In this document: positions 9,076-18,360 of the stretch, piece by piece
Position numbering within the stretch: the stretch's first letter is position 1
How the letters are laid out: each line of letters begins with the position of its first letter
From: Acidicapsa ligni
GTDB taxonomy: Bacteria; Acidobacteriota; Terriglobia; Terriglobales; Acidobacteriaceae
Assembly: GCF_025685655.1 (NCBI RefSeq)
Contig: NZ_JAGSYG010000003.1
Location: 1 to 64,000 of the forward strand
DNA: 64,000 nt
Direction: 5' to 3'
Notes under the pieces: model-generated
What the model was told of the DNA's origin: nothing
Databases searched by the model: none
The model's input: only the letters and a program-made list of their open reading frames with translations
Made by a program: the position numbers and the translations under genes

Positions 9076-10077
9076 CTAACTGCGGATAAATTCGAGGAGA
9101 TCCGCGTTGATCGTATCGGCATGCGTGGTCAGCATGCCGTGGGGGAACCCCGGGTAAATCTTTAGGGTTCCGTGTTTGAGTAGTTTGACCGATAGCAGGG
9201 CTGCGTCCTTGTACGGAACGATCTGATCATCGTCGCCGTGCATGACTAGAGTCGGCACGTCAATGCTCTTCAGATCTTCGGTAAAGTCGGTCTCAGAAAA
9301 TGCCTTGATTCCGTCATAGTGAGCTTTAGCGCCGCCCATCATGCCCTGGCGCCACCAGTTCTCAATTACGCCCTCAATCGGCTGCACTCCGGGACGGTTG
9401 AAACCGTAGAACGGTCCAGAAGGCACAGCCCGGTAGAACTGTGCGCGGTTGTCAGCGAGGCTCTTGCGAAATCCATCGAATACCTCAATGGGCAGGCCAT
9501 CGGGATTGCTCGGAGTCTTGACCATAATAGGCGGCACCGAGGACATCAACACAGCCTTGGCGACGCGCCCCTTGCCATAGCGAGCCACGTAGGCGGCTAC
9601 CTCGCCACCACCAGTGGAGTGACCAATGTGCACGGCATTGCGAAGGTCCAACGCCTCACAGACAGCCGCCGAGTCAGCCGCATAATGATCCATGTCGTGG
9701 CCGTCAGACACTTGAGTGGAGCGGCCATGTCCACGACGATCAAATCCGATCACCCGATAGCCGTGGTGAACAAAGAACAACATCTGGGCATCCCAGTCAT
9801 CGGAACTGAGAGGCCAGCCGTGGTGAAACACGATAGGCTGACCTGATCCCCAATCCTTGTAGAAGATTTCAACGCCGTCTTTAGTGGTGACAAAGCTCAT
9901 ATTTTTTTCCCCTTGCTGCTTATCGTCCGAGTGGGATTCACCCGACGTGTTTAGTTCACTTGCTAGAGCGATAGCTGGTATTTGGGTTGCCGCAGCCATC
10001 AACGCTCCTCCAATAACTACAGATCGGCGAGTCCACTTCTTCTCTACTGCATTTGGTGGACCAACTCGGCTTTCCAT
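9076..10077 (-). CDS. Non-haem chloroperoxidase / alpha-beta hydrolase with Tat leader and internal start
   Basis: Cofactor-free haloperoxidase-type alpha/beta hydrolase; the family makes peracids from short carboxylic acids and often also acts as an esterase. Catalytic residues are visible: Ser154 in GHSTGGG, an Asp in HGDDDQIVP (282-284) and His313 in GFPHGM. The first 59 residues add a twin-arginine leader (TRRSVVIGG at 16-24, hydrophobic core, ALA near 37-39) ahead of MSFVTTKDG, the usual N-terminus of the family. Both starts have a Shine-Dalgarno: AAGGAG six bases before 10077 and AAGGGG eight bases before the ATG at 9900. An exported and a cytosolic form may both be made. A triple 11-bp repeat lies about 200 bp upstream. 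Confidence 0.88.
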   Translation of the reverse strand: MESRVGPPNAVEKKWTRRSVVIGGALMAAATQIPAIALASELNTSGESHSDDKQQGEKNMSFVTTKDGVEIFYKDWGSGQPIVFHHGWPLSSDDWDAQMLFFVHHGYRVIGFDRRGHGRSTQVSDGHDMDHYAADSAAVCEALDLRNAVHIGHSTGGGEVAAYVARYGKGRVAKAVLMSSVPPIMVKTPSNPDGLPIEVFDGFRKSLADNRAQFYRAVPSGPFYGFNRPGVQPIEGVIENWWRQGMMGGAKAHYDGIKAFSETDFTEDLKSIDVPTLVMHGDDDQIVPYKDAALLSVKLLKHGTLKIYPGFPHGMLTTHADTINADLLEFIRS

Positions 10078-10277
10078 GGCCTCTCCTTGAAACCGATTCT
10101 CGTCGTGCGCTTTAGGACTACATGGATCGACTGTTGAGGGAGACCGCTCAGCTATACCGCAAGCCTTCGCAATAGTTCCTCACGAGCCAAGAAAACGACT
10201 CTTGCTCCTTCTGGGGAAGCAAGTCGACATGCCTTCAGGTCAATGTATCTAAGGTTTGTTGCGGAGTCCTGTGCTCC

Positions 10278-10306
10278 TTCTGGAGTTTTTCTGCAGGAGT
10301 TCTGGA
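10278..10306 (-). promoter_or_regulatory. Triple heptamer repeat, 11-bp period, upstream of chloroperoxidase
   Basis: On the plus strand TTCTGGA (10278-10284), TTCTGCA (10289-10295) and TTCTGGA (10300-10306), exactly 11 bp apart. In the direction of the chloroperoxidase gene this reads TCCAGAA, TGCAGAA, TCCAGAA. It lies about 200 bp upstream of the start at 10077 in an otherwise empty intergenic stretch (10078-10483). The spacing of one helical turn and the tandem order resemble binding sites of winged-helix (OmpR/SARP-type) regulators. The same pattern recurs at 13760, 18213 and 43182. Confidence 0.6.
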
Positions 10307-10483
10307 CGCCGTCGTATATTGAGGGCGCGCCCGTCCGGCGACCAAAAGTAGCACAGGGCTTTATACAGGGATTTGAGGGGACCGAGTTCTGTGAATCCTA
10401 ACGTCTTCAACTACCCCTGGGAATATGAGTCTCAGTCTTTCCGATTGGAGCATTCTATCTTCACGGAATTGCGCCCGAAAGGG

Positions 10484-13400
10484 CTAGGGTAATAGTGCTG
10501 CATCACCCTCCGACAAGATCTCGGCGGCGGCTCGTGCGGAGAGGAATATTGCTCGGAGAGGATGATCGGCAGCGAAGGAGTCTGCGAACTTCAGAAGAGC
10601 CTTCCTCGCCGCTAGACCGTAATCTTCCCTATAGAGTCGGGCAGCAGTGGCATAAACCCGCCAGCTCGCTAAAGGAATCTCCTGCTCTTTCACAAGCCTC
10701 AGCGCTTCGGAAATGGATCGGCGCGCCCGCTCATAGTTTTTCTCTGCAATCGATACCCGTGCATCTGTTTCCCACGCGAGAGCGCGCCAAGTGAGCTCTG
10801 CACTCGACAAGGCGGTGCCCAAGAAGAGGTTTGATTCTTCACGAGCGCTTGCCACATCCTCCTTACTGATCCAAACCTCGGTGAGAGCCGCCTGCAGGGG
10901 GAGTCGGAGGTACCAATCGAGCATGATTGCGTGGCCTTCCATTTCCGCGCGCGCTTTCGACAAATGACTTAGAGCTTCTTCATGTAAACCCAAACCCTCT
11001 TTCGCCAGGCCCATCAACACGAGCCAGGAACGGAGAAGGAATTTGGAGCTACTACCAAAGTTTCCGGTTTCGCTCGGCAAATGCTCTCCAGCTTTCAGTG
11101 TCCCGGCAAAATCCATCGCGAAGAAATGTATCCACGCTCGATTGAGATGAAGCACCATGGTCGGGAAGGCGTGCCCATTCTTCTCGGCGGCTTCGATGAA
11201 GGAAGTGACTTGGCGGAGTGCCATCCCCGCATCTCCGAGATAGAGTTGGCTGGCCGGCAGGAAGAACTGAGCCCGTTGGTATGCAGAACTGACATAAGGG
11301 TTTTGTTCTTCTGAAAACTCTTCGAGTTGCTTCATCCCGGTTGCGATGTAGTGCTGAGCTTGCCGGTATTCGGAACAACCCCACTTGATCATTCCATAGG
11401 CAATCGAACTGGGTGCAATGATTTGGGGCTCGCCGATCTGCCGGAGAGTGTCAAACGATTCATGAATGTCTGCGAGCGTTTTGCTGCTCCAGTCTCCCGC
11501 CCACGCCCGCCATACGGACCAATCCATCAGAACCTGTGCCTTGATGACCGGATCGCCGAGCTTGGCACTAAGAGTCAACGCCTGTTCGACGGTCGCCAGA
11601 CATTTTTCTGAACTGATCCATTCAAGGCAGGCTGCCAGGCCCCTCAAAGCGTGGATCTCCACTTCGGCCATCCCATAGGCCGCCGCCCTGTCGGCCAGGT
11701 ATTTGTGGGCTTCAACGCAGCGAGCATCGAAGAGGGCAAAATACAGGCTCGCCTGTCTTCCGAGAATTTGGATCTCGCGCTCCGGTCGTTGGGAAGTAGG
11801 CAGTTGCGGCACATAGTCCAGGGCACGCTGGAGTAGATCGAGTGCTTGCTGAGGAGCATATCGATCGAGTGAGTTCTCTGCAGCCAGACTCAAGTACCTA
11901 ATAGTCCGGCTCCAATCGAGGGCGCGTTCGAAGTGATAGGCAAGTTCGGCCGCAATTGGACCGAGGCGGCTGGAGTGAAGCTCTTCGAGTTTTTCTCCGA
12001 TCAGTCTGTGACGTTCTGAACGTCGTCCTTTCGACTGCCGATCATAAAGTGCCTCTTTGTATAGGAGATGTACAAACTCGTACGTTGGCGAGAGCGTTTC
12101 TGCCAATTCAGCGGACTCGATGGGGCGGATGATGTGTCTTCCGCGGGCCAGTCTGTGGCAGACGTCATCTGCATCTCTCCAATCGCATTCGCATGCCGCT
12201 CCCACCAAAACTGCTGTAAATTTAGGTCCGGCAACGCTGGCCGCTTCTAAAATTTGCTGTTCGAGGGCCCCCAGCTGATCAATCTGCGCTTCCACAAGGC
12301 CGTGTAAGCTCTTCGGCGTGTCGAGGTCCATCTTGGCCAACGGCTGCTTCAGTGCTAAACGATCATCCTCCTGGACAATGGATCCGCGCTCAATGGCACG
12401 CTCCAGCGCTGCGACGATGAAGAGCGGGTTTCCCTCCGACAACCGATATAAGACACTGGCCAACGGGTGACTGGTTTCTGGTTCGGCGCCTACAGCAAAA
12501 AGGTATTCGACAATCTCGATTTCAGTGAGCGGTTCGAGCGCAAGTTCATGGCAGAGCGAATGCGCTGCGAGATCTTCTTTCAGCCGCCTGATTGGGCTAT
12601 CCGCAAGGAGTACATCGAGAGGACGGTAAGTCGCTATCACGAGAATCTTCGCGGGTTGTCGGCTGCGCGCGAGCGCGGAAATTACATCGATTGTTGGGTT
12701 GTCTGCCCATTGGAGATCCTCTATGACCAGAATAAGCGGATGGTTGGCGGCAATTGTTTCAAGAGCTTCGACAATCTCGCGCAACATGCGCCCAGGGGTC
12801 GCGCCGATGACATCGCGCTGGATCTCGTCCCTTTGTTCGCCGGTGAGGAATTCAGAAAGTTGCACCATGCACGTAGGGGCTTTTGTCCTCAGGATCTCCC
12901 GCACGGGCTCGCCAGCATCGCGACATAATCCACCCACCGCCTGAAACATGGGGAAGTATGGGTCTTTTCCACCATAGCCTTCAATGCACTGGCCCCAGGC
13001 TACATCCAAATCGCCATTTGACCTCGCAACTCGCTCCACTAGCCCAAGGCATATTGTTGTCTTTCCAATTCCGGGCTCTCCTGTGATGAAAATCAACTGT
13101 CGTTTTCCCTGAAGAACAGCCTCGAATCGATCTTCTATCGCGGAGAGTTCCGCATCTCGACCGACGAGTATCTGGTGTGAAGCCATGGCAAAGTGCACGG
13201 GCTTCGGAGTTTCTTCCTGCACGCTTGCGATGAAGCGGTATCCGCGGCGTTGCACCGTCTCGATAAACTTAGGATCTCTGGCGTTGTCGCCGAGTGCTGA
13301 TCGCAAATCACGTATGTAGCCGCTGAGAATCTCCGGCTGGACGAAGGTCTCAGGCCATACGGCATCCATCAATTCTTCGTGCGTTACCAGCCGCCCCGCA

Positions 13401-13531
13401 TGACGCATGAGGTAGCTGAGAACGCCAAACGCCTTGGGTGTTAAAGAGATACGCGACTCATGGCCGTTATCTTCCCGAAAGATCAGGGATTGATCGTCAA
13501 GGTCGATTCGAAATGGTGGAAATTCCAACAT
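10484..13531 (-). CDS. Winged-helix/AAA-ATPase/TPR transcriptional regulator (paralogue 1)
   Basis: A 1,015-residue cytoplasmic regulator. Residues 1-105 are an OmpR/CadC-type winged helix (LTPKAFGVLSYLM, VWPETFVQPE, RRGYRF). A STAND-like AAA ATPase follows, with Walker A GEPGIGKT at 151-158 and Walker B in LVIEDLQWAD near 265. The C-terminal half is helical TPR-like repeat. Proteins of this build sense a signal through the repeats and ATPase and bind DNA through the winged helix; the ligand is unknown. It is paralogous to the gene at 22823-25912, with the same domain order and length. It is divergent from the DUF4331 gene and followed on the same strand by the chloroperoxidase, and both of those carry the triple 11-bp repeat, so it is a candidate for their regulator. 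Confidence 0.88.
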   Translation of the reverse strand: MLEFPPFRIDLDDQSLIFREDNGHESRISLTPKAFGVLSYLMRHAGRLVTHEELMDAVWPETFVQPEILSGYIRDLRSALGDNARDPKFIETVQRRGYRFIASVQEETPKPVHFAMASHQILVGRDAELSAIEDRFEAVLQGKRQLIFITGEPGIGKTTICLGLVERVARSNGDLDVAWGQCIEGYGGKDPYFPMFQAVGGLCRDAGEPVREILRTKAPTCMVQLSEFLTGEQRDEIQRDVIGATPGRMLREIVEALETIAANHPLILVIEDLQWADNPTIDVISALARSRQPAKILVIATYRPLDVLLADSPIRRLKEDLAAHSLCHELALEPLTEIEIVEYLFAVGAEPETSHPLASVLYRLSEGNPLFIVAALERAIERGSIVQEDDRLALKQPLAKMDLDTPKSLHGLVEAQIDQLGALEQQILEAASVAGPKFTAVLVGAACECDWRDADDVCHRLARGRHIIRPIESAELAETLSPTYEFVHLLYKEALYDRQSKGRRSERHRLIGEKLEELHSSRLGPIAAELAYHFERALDWSRTIRYLSLAAENSLDRYAPQQALDLLQRALDYVPQLPTSQRPEREIQILGRQASLYFALFDARCVEAHKYLADRAAAYGMAEVEIHALRGLAACLEWISSEKCLATVEQALTLSAKLGDPVIKAQVLMDWSVWRAWAGDWSSKTLADIHESFDTLRQIGEPQIIAPSSIAYGMIKWGCSEYRQAQHYIATGMKQLEEFSEEQNPYVSSAYQRAQFFLPASQLYLGDAGMALRQVTSFIEAAEKNGHAFPTMVLHLNRAWIHFFAMDFAGTLKAGEHLPSETGNFGSSSKFLLRSWLVLMGLAKEGLGLHEEALSHLSKARAEMEGHAIMLDWYLRLPLQAALTEVWISKEDVASAREESNLFLGTALSSAELTWRALAWETDARVSIAEKNYERARRSISEALRLVKEQEIPLASWRVYATAARLYREDYGLAARKALLKFADSFAADHPLRAIFLSARAAAEILSEGDAALLP

Positions 13532-13759
13532 AGATTAATGGTCGCGTTAACCGGGGTTACGCCGTATCCCTAACCTCGAAAACAGAAAACCCCATTCTCG
13601 TGTTCAATTTTACGTAACTGCAGGGCTACCTCGCTCTGAGCACGCGCGGTGGCCGTTGTCAGATTGTTACAGAGGAATGAGGAATCGACGAGCTAAAGGC
13701 ATCAATAACTCGGGGATTGTAGGTAAGCAAACGGTCCGAACTCCGCCCTACCTCGAAGC

Positions 13760-13788
13760 TCCACAAAACCTCCAGAACTACTCCAGAG
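13760..13788 (+). promoter_or_regulatory. Triple heptamer repeat, 11-bp period, upstream of DUF4331 gene
   Basis: TCCACAA (13760-13766), TCCAGAA (13771-13777) and TCCAGAG (13782-13788), spaced exactly 11 bp, ending 110 bp before the start at 13899. Orientation relative to the gene is the same as at the chloroperoxidase promoter. It is the only clear structure in the 367-bp gap 13532-13898 between the divergent winged-helix regulator and the DUF4331 gene. Confidence 0.6.
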
Positions 13789-13898
13789 TAACGACAGGGC
13801 ACAGGTTTAGCATCTGACCAGATTCTTGAACAACATATGGAATGGCGGAGACTCGCGTTCCCGATGTCTACGGTTGAATCGAGGGAGGCAATACTCAG

Positions 13899-15107
13899 AT
13901 GCGATCCATTGAAAGAGAGAATGTTTCCGCACCAAGGGCCACAGAGATTACACGGATGTCGCGCCGCGATGTCCTTGTCCGCAGCGCAGTAGTCGCGGCG
14001 GGGATGGGTTTATCCCGGGTCGCCTCGGCTCTGTCGGTAGGTTCACCAGATTCCGCAATCACAAAGGGAGAAAGTATGTCTCATCATCTCGATTCACCCA
14101 TCGCCCGGCAGGACCTTCGTCTTGACATCACCGATCTCTACGTTTTCCGCGGGGAGACCGGCACTGCATTCGTGCTTGATGTCTGCCATTCAATCGGAAA
14201 GCCTCCGATTCCCGGCTGGCATCCGGAGGGAATGTACGAATTCAAGGTCGATCTCAACGGCGACGCGGTTGAAGAACTCACCTACCGCCTGACGTTCGAG
14301 GAGCGCGACGCGCAGGGAAAGCAGAAGTACACCATTCGTCGCATTGAAGGGAAAGAGGCGGTCGATCCACACGCAGCTGGTAAGGTCGTGGCCCACGGGA
14401 CAACGGATGAGACCGTGAGCACTCCATCCGGTCTGCGCGCCTGGGCCGGTCATGCCGGGGACCCTTTCTGGATCGAGCCGGATGTCCTCCATGCCGTTGG
14501 TCACGCATTTGAAGACGGAACCAAAGTCGACTTGGCTGGTTGGGATCCGAGCAAGGCGTACAACCTGTTTGCCGGCCACACAGTGTATTCGATCGTCTTG
14601 GAAATTCCCGATGCCGACCTGCTCGCTCATGCAGGCGACAAGAAGAAGATCGGCGTTTGGGCGGTTGCCACCCTCGCAACGGATGCGGGCGGATGGCGCC
14701 CTATCAACCGTTTTGGTCTTCCGATGATTTGGCCGCTATTCACCCAGTACAACGAAGACCTGGGCAATCGTCTCAATGGCGGTCTTCCGGCCGACGACTT
14801 CGCAACCTGGGGAAGCGAAATTGGCAAGAAGATGGCATCCGTAGTTGCCGCCTACGGAACCTCAGAAGACCCACAGGCTTATGGAGAAAAGATCGCGCAC
14901 CGGATGTTCCCCAACATCATGCCGTATACCGTTGGGACACCGGCATCCTTTGGCTTCGCCGAGTGGAACGGCCGTTCCCTCACGGATAATGCTCCCAACG
15001 TCATGTTCTCCATTGCGGCAAACACTCCAATCCAGCTTGGGATCGGCAAAGAGTCAGTCACGTCGAAACCACGAAAGACCTTCCCCTACGTTCCGGTTGC
15101 GGTTTAA
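13899..15107 (+). CDS. DUF4331 family protein with Tat leader and internal start
   Basis: From residue 60 (MSHHLDSPIARQD) this is a typical DUF4331 protein, a family of unknown function with conserved DITDLYVFRG near its N-terminus and a beta-rich body. Residues 1-59 add a twin-arginine leader (SRRDVLVRSAVVAAG at 21-35). Two ribosome sites are visible: GGGAGG ten bases before the ATG at 13899 and AGGGAG six bases before the ATG at 14076, which gives the plain family form without leader. The same double-start arrangement, with the internal start also at codon 60, occurs in the chloroperoxidase gene. The NiCoT gene follows within 75 bp and may share its transcript. Confidence 0.88.
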   Translation: MRSIERENVSAPRATEITRMSRRDVLVRSAVVAAGMGLSRVASALSVGSPDSAITKGESMSHHLDSPIARQDLRLDITDLYVFRGETGTAFVLDVCHSIGKPPIPGWHPEGMYEFKVDLNGDAVEELTYRLTFEERDAQGKQKYTIRRIEGKEAVDPHAAGKVVAHGTTDETVSTPSGLRAWAGHAGDPFWIEPDVLHAVGHAFEDGTKVDLAGWDPSKAYNLFAGHTVYSIVLEIPDADLLAHAGDKKKIGVWAVATLATDAGGWRPINRFGLPMIWPLFTQYNEDLGNRLNGGLPADDFATWGSEIGKKMASVVAAYGTSEDPQAYGEKIAHRMFPNIMPYTVGTPASFGFAEWNGRSLTDNAPNVMFSIAANTPIQLGIGKESVTSKPRKTFPYVPVAV

Positions 15108-15178
15108 GGCAAAACGGCTGAACCCAGAAAAGCCGATCGAACCTTCAACGGTTGGCAAGATCCACTGCCGGAGCTGAA

Positions 15179-16240
15179 ATGCGTAGTTTGCCAGAAGTAG
15201 CCACAGTGAGCGTCCGTATCCGGACGCTCACTGTGTATGGTCTCTTGCTTGTTTTCAACGTAGGGGCATGGCTATGGGCCATCATTGCATTTCGTCATTA
15301 TCCGGTGCTGCTGGGGACATCGTTTCTGGCTTATAGCTTTGGTCTCCGACACGCCGTGGACGCAGACCACATCGCCGCAATCGACAACGTAACTCGCAAG
15401 CTGATGCAGGAAGGGAAGCAGCCGGTCACAGTCGGGCTGTGGTTCTCTCTCGGGCACTCCACAATTGTCTTTGTCGGGTCGATAGTTATTGCCTCAACAG
15501 CTCTCGCACTCCATCAGAAGGTCTATGCGTTTCGCAACCTAGGTGGAATAATCGGCACCCTGGTATCAACCCTGTTCCTGTTTGGCATCGCGTTCGTGAA
15601 CCTAGCAGTTCTGCGGGGTGTCTATCGTGTCTTCGTAAGAGTTCGCAACGGAGCTCCTTACATTGAGGAGGACTTGAATCTCCTTCTTGCGGACCGCGGA
15701 CTTCTTGCCCGATTCTTCCGACCCATGTTCGCAATAATCGGACAAAGCTGGCATATGTATCCGCTCGGGCTTCTGTTTGGGCTGGGGTTCGATACAGCCA
15801 CAGAGATTGGACTTTTGAGCATTTCCGCGACAGAGGCCTCGAAGGGGCTTCCGATGTTGTCGACGCTGGTTTTTCCAGCCCTTTTCGCGGCGGGCATGTC
15901 GCTTGTCGATACAACTGACAATGTCCTTATGCTGGGTGCCTACGGGTGGGCATTTGTGAAGCCCATCCGAAAGCTTTACTACAACATGACCATCACGTCG
16001 GTCTCGGTCGTTGTGGCGGTGGTCGTCGGCGGCATCGAGGCTTTAGGGTTATTCGCCGGACAATTTCACTTCAACGGATCGTTTTGGAACATTGTCCGAA
16101 AGCTCAACGATAACTTTGGAATGCTCGGGTATTTCATCGTCGGATTCTTCGCCTTGAGCTGGATATTCTCAATTGCGTTCTACAAGTGGCGACGGCTCGA
16201 CGATCTCGAGGTGTCAGATGCTAGCCCCTGGCTTGGCTAA
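15179..16240 (+). CDS. NiCoT-family nickel/cobalt transporter
   Basis: Inner-membrane nickel/cobalt permease of the HoxN/NixA/NicO type with about eight membrane helices. Signature motifs are present: HAVDADHIAAIDN in helix II (metal binding), FSLGHSTIVF and LGFDTATEIGLL. I chose the ATG at 15179 because GGAG lies six bases upstream; an ATG at 15152 is in frame but has no ribosome site. The DUF4331 gene ends 71 bp before, so co-expression is plausible. A perfect 15-bp hairpin (15202-15235) sits inside codons 8-19, unusual this close to a start codon. The stop overlaps the convergent methyltransferase by 4 bp. No metalloenzyme gene needing nickel is visible in the window. Confidence 0.92.
   Translation: MRSLPEVATVSVRIRTLTVYGLLLVFNVGAWLWAIIAFRHYPVLLGTSFLAYSFGLRHAVDADHIAAIDNVTRKLMQEGKQPVTVGLWFSLGHSTIVFVGSIVIASTALALHQKVYAFRNLGGIIGTLVSTLFLFGIAFVNLAVLRGVYRVFVRVRNGAPYIEEDLNLLLADRGLLARFFRPMFAIIGQSWHMYPLGLLFGLGFDTATEIGLLSISATEASKGLPMLSTLVFPALFAAGMSLVDTTDNVLMLGAYGWAFVKPIRKLYYNMTITSVSVVVAVVVGGIEALGLFAGQFHFNGSFWNIVRKLNDNFGMLGYFIVGFFALSWIFSIAFYKWRRLDDLEVSDASPWLG
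15202..15235 (+). other. Perfect 15-bp hairpin in the 5' coding region of the NiCoT gene
   Basis: CACAGTGAGCGTCCG and its exact reverse complement, separated by TATC. There is no T-run, so it is not a normal terminator. It begins 23 bases into the coding sequence and would be a very stable mRNA structure just downstream of the ribosome, where it could slow initiation or protect the transcript. Confidence 0.6.
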
Positions 16241-16773
16241 TCAGAGTCCAGTGCCTTAGGCTTTTGGGCAACGGCGGAGTATAAAGTGCCGCCAAACAAC
16301 GAAGGACGTGTGGCTATTTTCTCCACTTGCCCTATCCCCGCATCAGAGCAAAGTTGGCGGAGTTTGCCAAAGGCAACGGGATATGGCCCCCATCGATTTG
16401 GCTTTGATCGTTCATACTCCACTATCAGAAAGCAATTTGTCACCGTCAAGAGTTTTGTCAGAAACTGGGGCTGCTCGCGGATGAAGTGCAAGGAGTTCGC
16501 TAAGAGAACGCCATCGACCGGCGGAAGGCGCAGGCTGGAACTTGCCATGTCCCCCGCGATCTTCCGAATGTTGACTCCATTGTGCTGCTCAGGGATTTGT
16601 TCCAACGCCTGTGGGTCCCAATCTACAGCATGAATTGTGCTGCCGGGGACCAGCAAACTTGCGAGAGCAAGAGTAAAGGTGCCAGTACCGCTGCCAAGAT
16701 CGCACCAGGATTGAGGCTGCTCCCATTCGATGAGCGGTGTGCGTAGGAACTCTCTGGCATCATTAGTCTTCAT
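16237..16773 (-). CDS. Class I SAM-dependent methyltransferase
   Basis: A 178-residue protein with methyltransferase motif I (CDLGSGTGTFTLAL at 24-37), motif II acidic loop (AVDWD near 49-53), GDMAS near 74 and a motif IV region LLANSLHF. It is short but covers the Rossmann fold; the substrate-recognition part is minimal (EYERSKPNRWGPYP). The substrate cannot be predicted. It converges on the NiCoT gene with a 4-bp overlap of stops and stands alone on its strand. Confidence 0.8.
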   Translation of the reverse strand: MKTNDAREFLRTPLIEWEQPQSWCDLGSGTGTFTLALASLLVPGSTIHAVDWDPQALEQIPEQHNGVNIRKIAGDMASSSLRLPPVDGVLLANSLHFIREQPQFLTKLLTVTNCFLIVEYERSKPNRWGPYPVAFGKLRQLCSDAGIGQVEKIATRPSLFGGTLYSAVAQKPKALDSD

Positions 16774-16863
16774 CTAGATAATTTATTCCAACGGAATTTG
16801 CGGCCCGGAGCGACATCGGGCTTACAGCTACGATGGCGGCGCTGGGTCCGCTAATAGAACGGC

Positions 16864-18090
16864 TCAAGAACCGGGCTGTATTGCTCGGGGACGCAGTACC
16901 GCGCATAGCAATAGCATCAAAACGCCCACAGCAACGAGACAAAGGGTCGGAACTCGAAAGGAACCGGTGTGATCACGCAACAAGCCGACCAGAATCGGGC
17001 CAGACGATGCGATAAGGTAGCCGAACGTCAATGTAAAAGCGTTCCAAACATCTGTCTCTTGCGCGGTGGTTGTGTTGTCCAACGGCAATGTCATTCCTAA
17101 GGTGAAGCCTCCCGCTTGACCGAAAGCCATGAGAGAAACCCAAAGATAAGGAGCAAATTGCGGCGCTGTAAATAGTCCGACCAGCCCAATACAGCAGATG
17201 ACGCTACTCACCGCGAGCCAGACGCGCCTGTCACGCGACCGGCTTAAGGCACCAAAGACCGGATTGCCGAGCAGAGAGAAAATCGCAAAGCATGCGAGAA
17301 TCAGCCCGGCCTTAGCTGCGGAGTAGCCTAATTCCCGATAGATCGTCGGAATCCAGGCGAGCAGAGCATAGAACAGAAGGTTGTTCACTCCGAAGAAAAA
17401 GGCTATTGTCCAGGCTTTCCATTCTCCTAAAGGCGGCGGAACCGAACTGTTGGTTGTCATCGTCGCGCCTGTTGGCTTGGCCGCGCGTATCTTTACCATC
17501 GACCAAAGAATCAGCGCTCCCACACCGAGAAGAGCCCAGACTCCGGTTGCCATTCGCCACCCATTGGGTTTATCCCCCGCGAGCGGACCGGTCAGAGCAG
17601 CTGCCGCCACGCTTCCGACGGCAAGGGCAGTAGCGTATATCCCCATAGCGAGTGCGACACGCGTGGGAAACTCCGCCTTGATGAAGCCGCCGATGAGCGT
17701 TCCTGCGATGGCAATCCCCGCACCGACTCCGGCAGTGCAGAGAAGAAGTTCGGGAGTATTTTGAACAAAGGCCCTCGATCCAACAGACAAGAACAGTAGA
17801 ACGATCGCTCCTAACATGGCGCGGTCTCTTCCATAACGTCTTGCCAACCACGGTGTCGGTAGGGCCAGCAACCCCATGAGCACATCGGGGATGGAGGTGA
17901 GCAACGCGCCGGTCGCATGCGAGAGCTGAAATGTGTTGCGAATCGAGGGTAAGACTGGACCGATAGAAACGATGCCTGGCCTGAGGTCGATCGCGACAAA
18001 GATGATTGCAATGATCGCAAGTCCCAGCGGAATCTCGACGGAACCTTTGGATGTGGTGATGTTTGTCGCGGAATCTTCCAATTGTTCCAT
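16864..18090 (-). CDS. MFS transporter, CynX/NimT-like
   Basis: Twelve-helix major facilitator carrier. The N-terminal pattern (IDLRPGIVSIGPVLPSI, then ALLTSIPDVLMGLLALP and RRYGRDRAML) matches the cyanate/2-nitroimidazole transporter (CynX/NimT) subfamily; the substrate is not predictable. Start chosen at 18090 (MEQLEDSATN), with AGAGAGACC upstream; the frame extends 36 codons further, but that part is Arg/Cys-rich and does not look like a leader. A triple TCCAGAA-like repeat with 11-bp period lies 123 bp upstream, so it may belong to the same regulon as the chloroperoxidase and DUF4331 genes. Confidence 0.87.
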   Translation of the reverse strand: MEQLEDSATNITTSKGSVEIPLGLAIIAIIFVAIDLRPGIVSIGPVLPSIRNTFQLSHATGALLTSIPDVLMGLLALPTPWLARRYGRDRAMLGAIVLLFLSVGSRAFVQNTPELLLCTAGVGAGIAIAGTLIGGFIKAEFPTRVALAMGIYATALAVGSVAAAALTGPLAGDKPNGWRMATGVWALLGVGALILWSMVKIRAAKPTGATMTTNSSVPPPLGEWKAWTIAFFFGVNNLLFYALLAWIPTIYRELGYSAAKAGLILACFAIFSLLGNPVFGALSRSRDRRVWLAVSSVICCIGLVGLFTAPQFAPYLWVSLMAFGQAGGFTLGMTLPLDNTTTAQETDVWNAFTLTFGYLIASSGPILVGLLRDHTGSFRVPTLCLVAVGVLMLLLCAVLRPRAIQPGS

Positions 18091-18212
18091 AGTGGTCTCT
18101 CTTTTCAATCGGGTATCGAGAAGACCCCGTAGTCCGAGTCTGCAATCGCGGCTGGAGCAGCATCCAACGCGCGGAAATCTTCGTTTAAGTCTAGGCAAGC
18201 CGCTTGTACGAA

Positions 18213-18241
18213 CTCTGTCCGAACTTTGAAGATTTTCTGGA
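18213..18241 (-). promoter_or_regulatory. Degenerate triple heptamer repeat upstream of MFS gene
   Basis: Read in the direction of the gene: TCCAGAA (18241-18235), TTCAAAG (18230-18224), GACAGAG (18219-18213), each 11 bp from the next. The first copy is exact; the other two match 4 of 7 positions. It lies 123 bp before the start at 18090 with the same orientation as the copies at 10278, 13760 and 43182. Confidence 0.45.
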
Positions 18242-18360
18242 GTTACTGGGAACCCCGACGGATATCGTCTCTTTCGACATGCTGATTTGTGCTCCGGGGG
18301 GCGAATAATGGTGCCCCAAAAGAGGCCTAAGCGGTTATGCAGTCGAAGATCTCCGACTTT

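Noticed and set aside
8542..9165. A 207-codon plus-strand frame opposite the conserved hypothetical gene and the chloroperoxidase end
   Set aside because: It crosses the strong terminator at 9024-9064 and is antisense to two better supported genes.
15152..15181. Nickel/cobalt (NiCo) riboswitch before the transporter gene
   Set aside because: Only 44-71 bp separate the genes and the hairpin lies inside the coding region; there is no four-stem NiCo fold.
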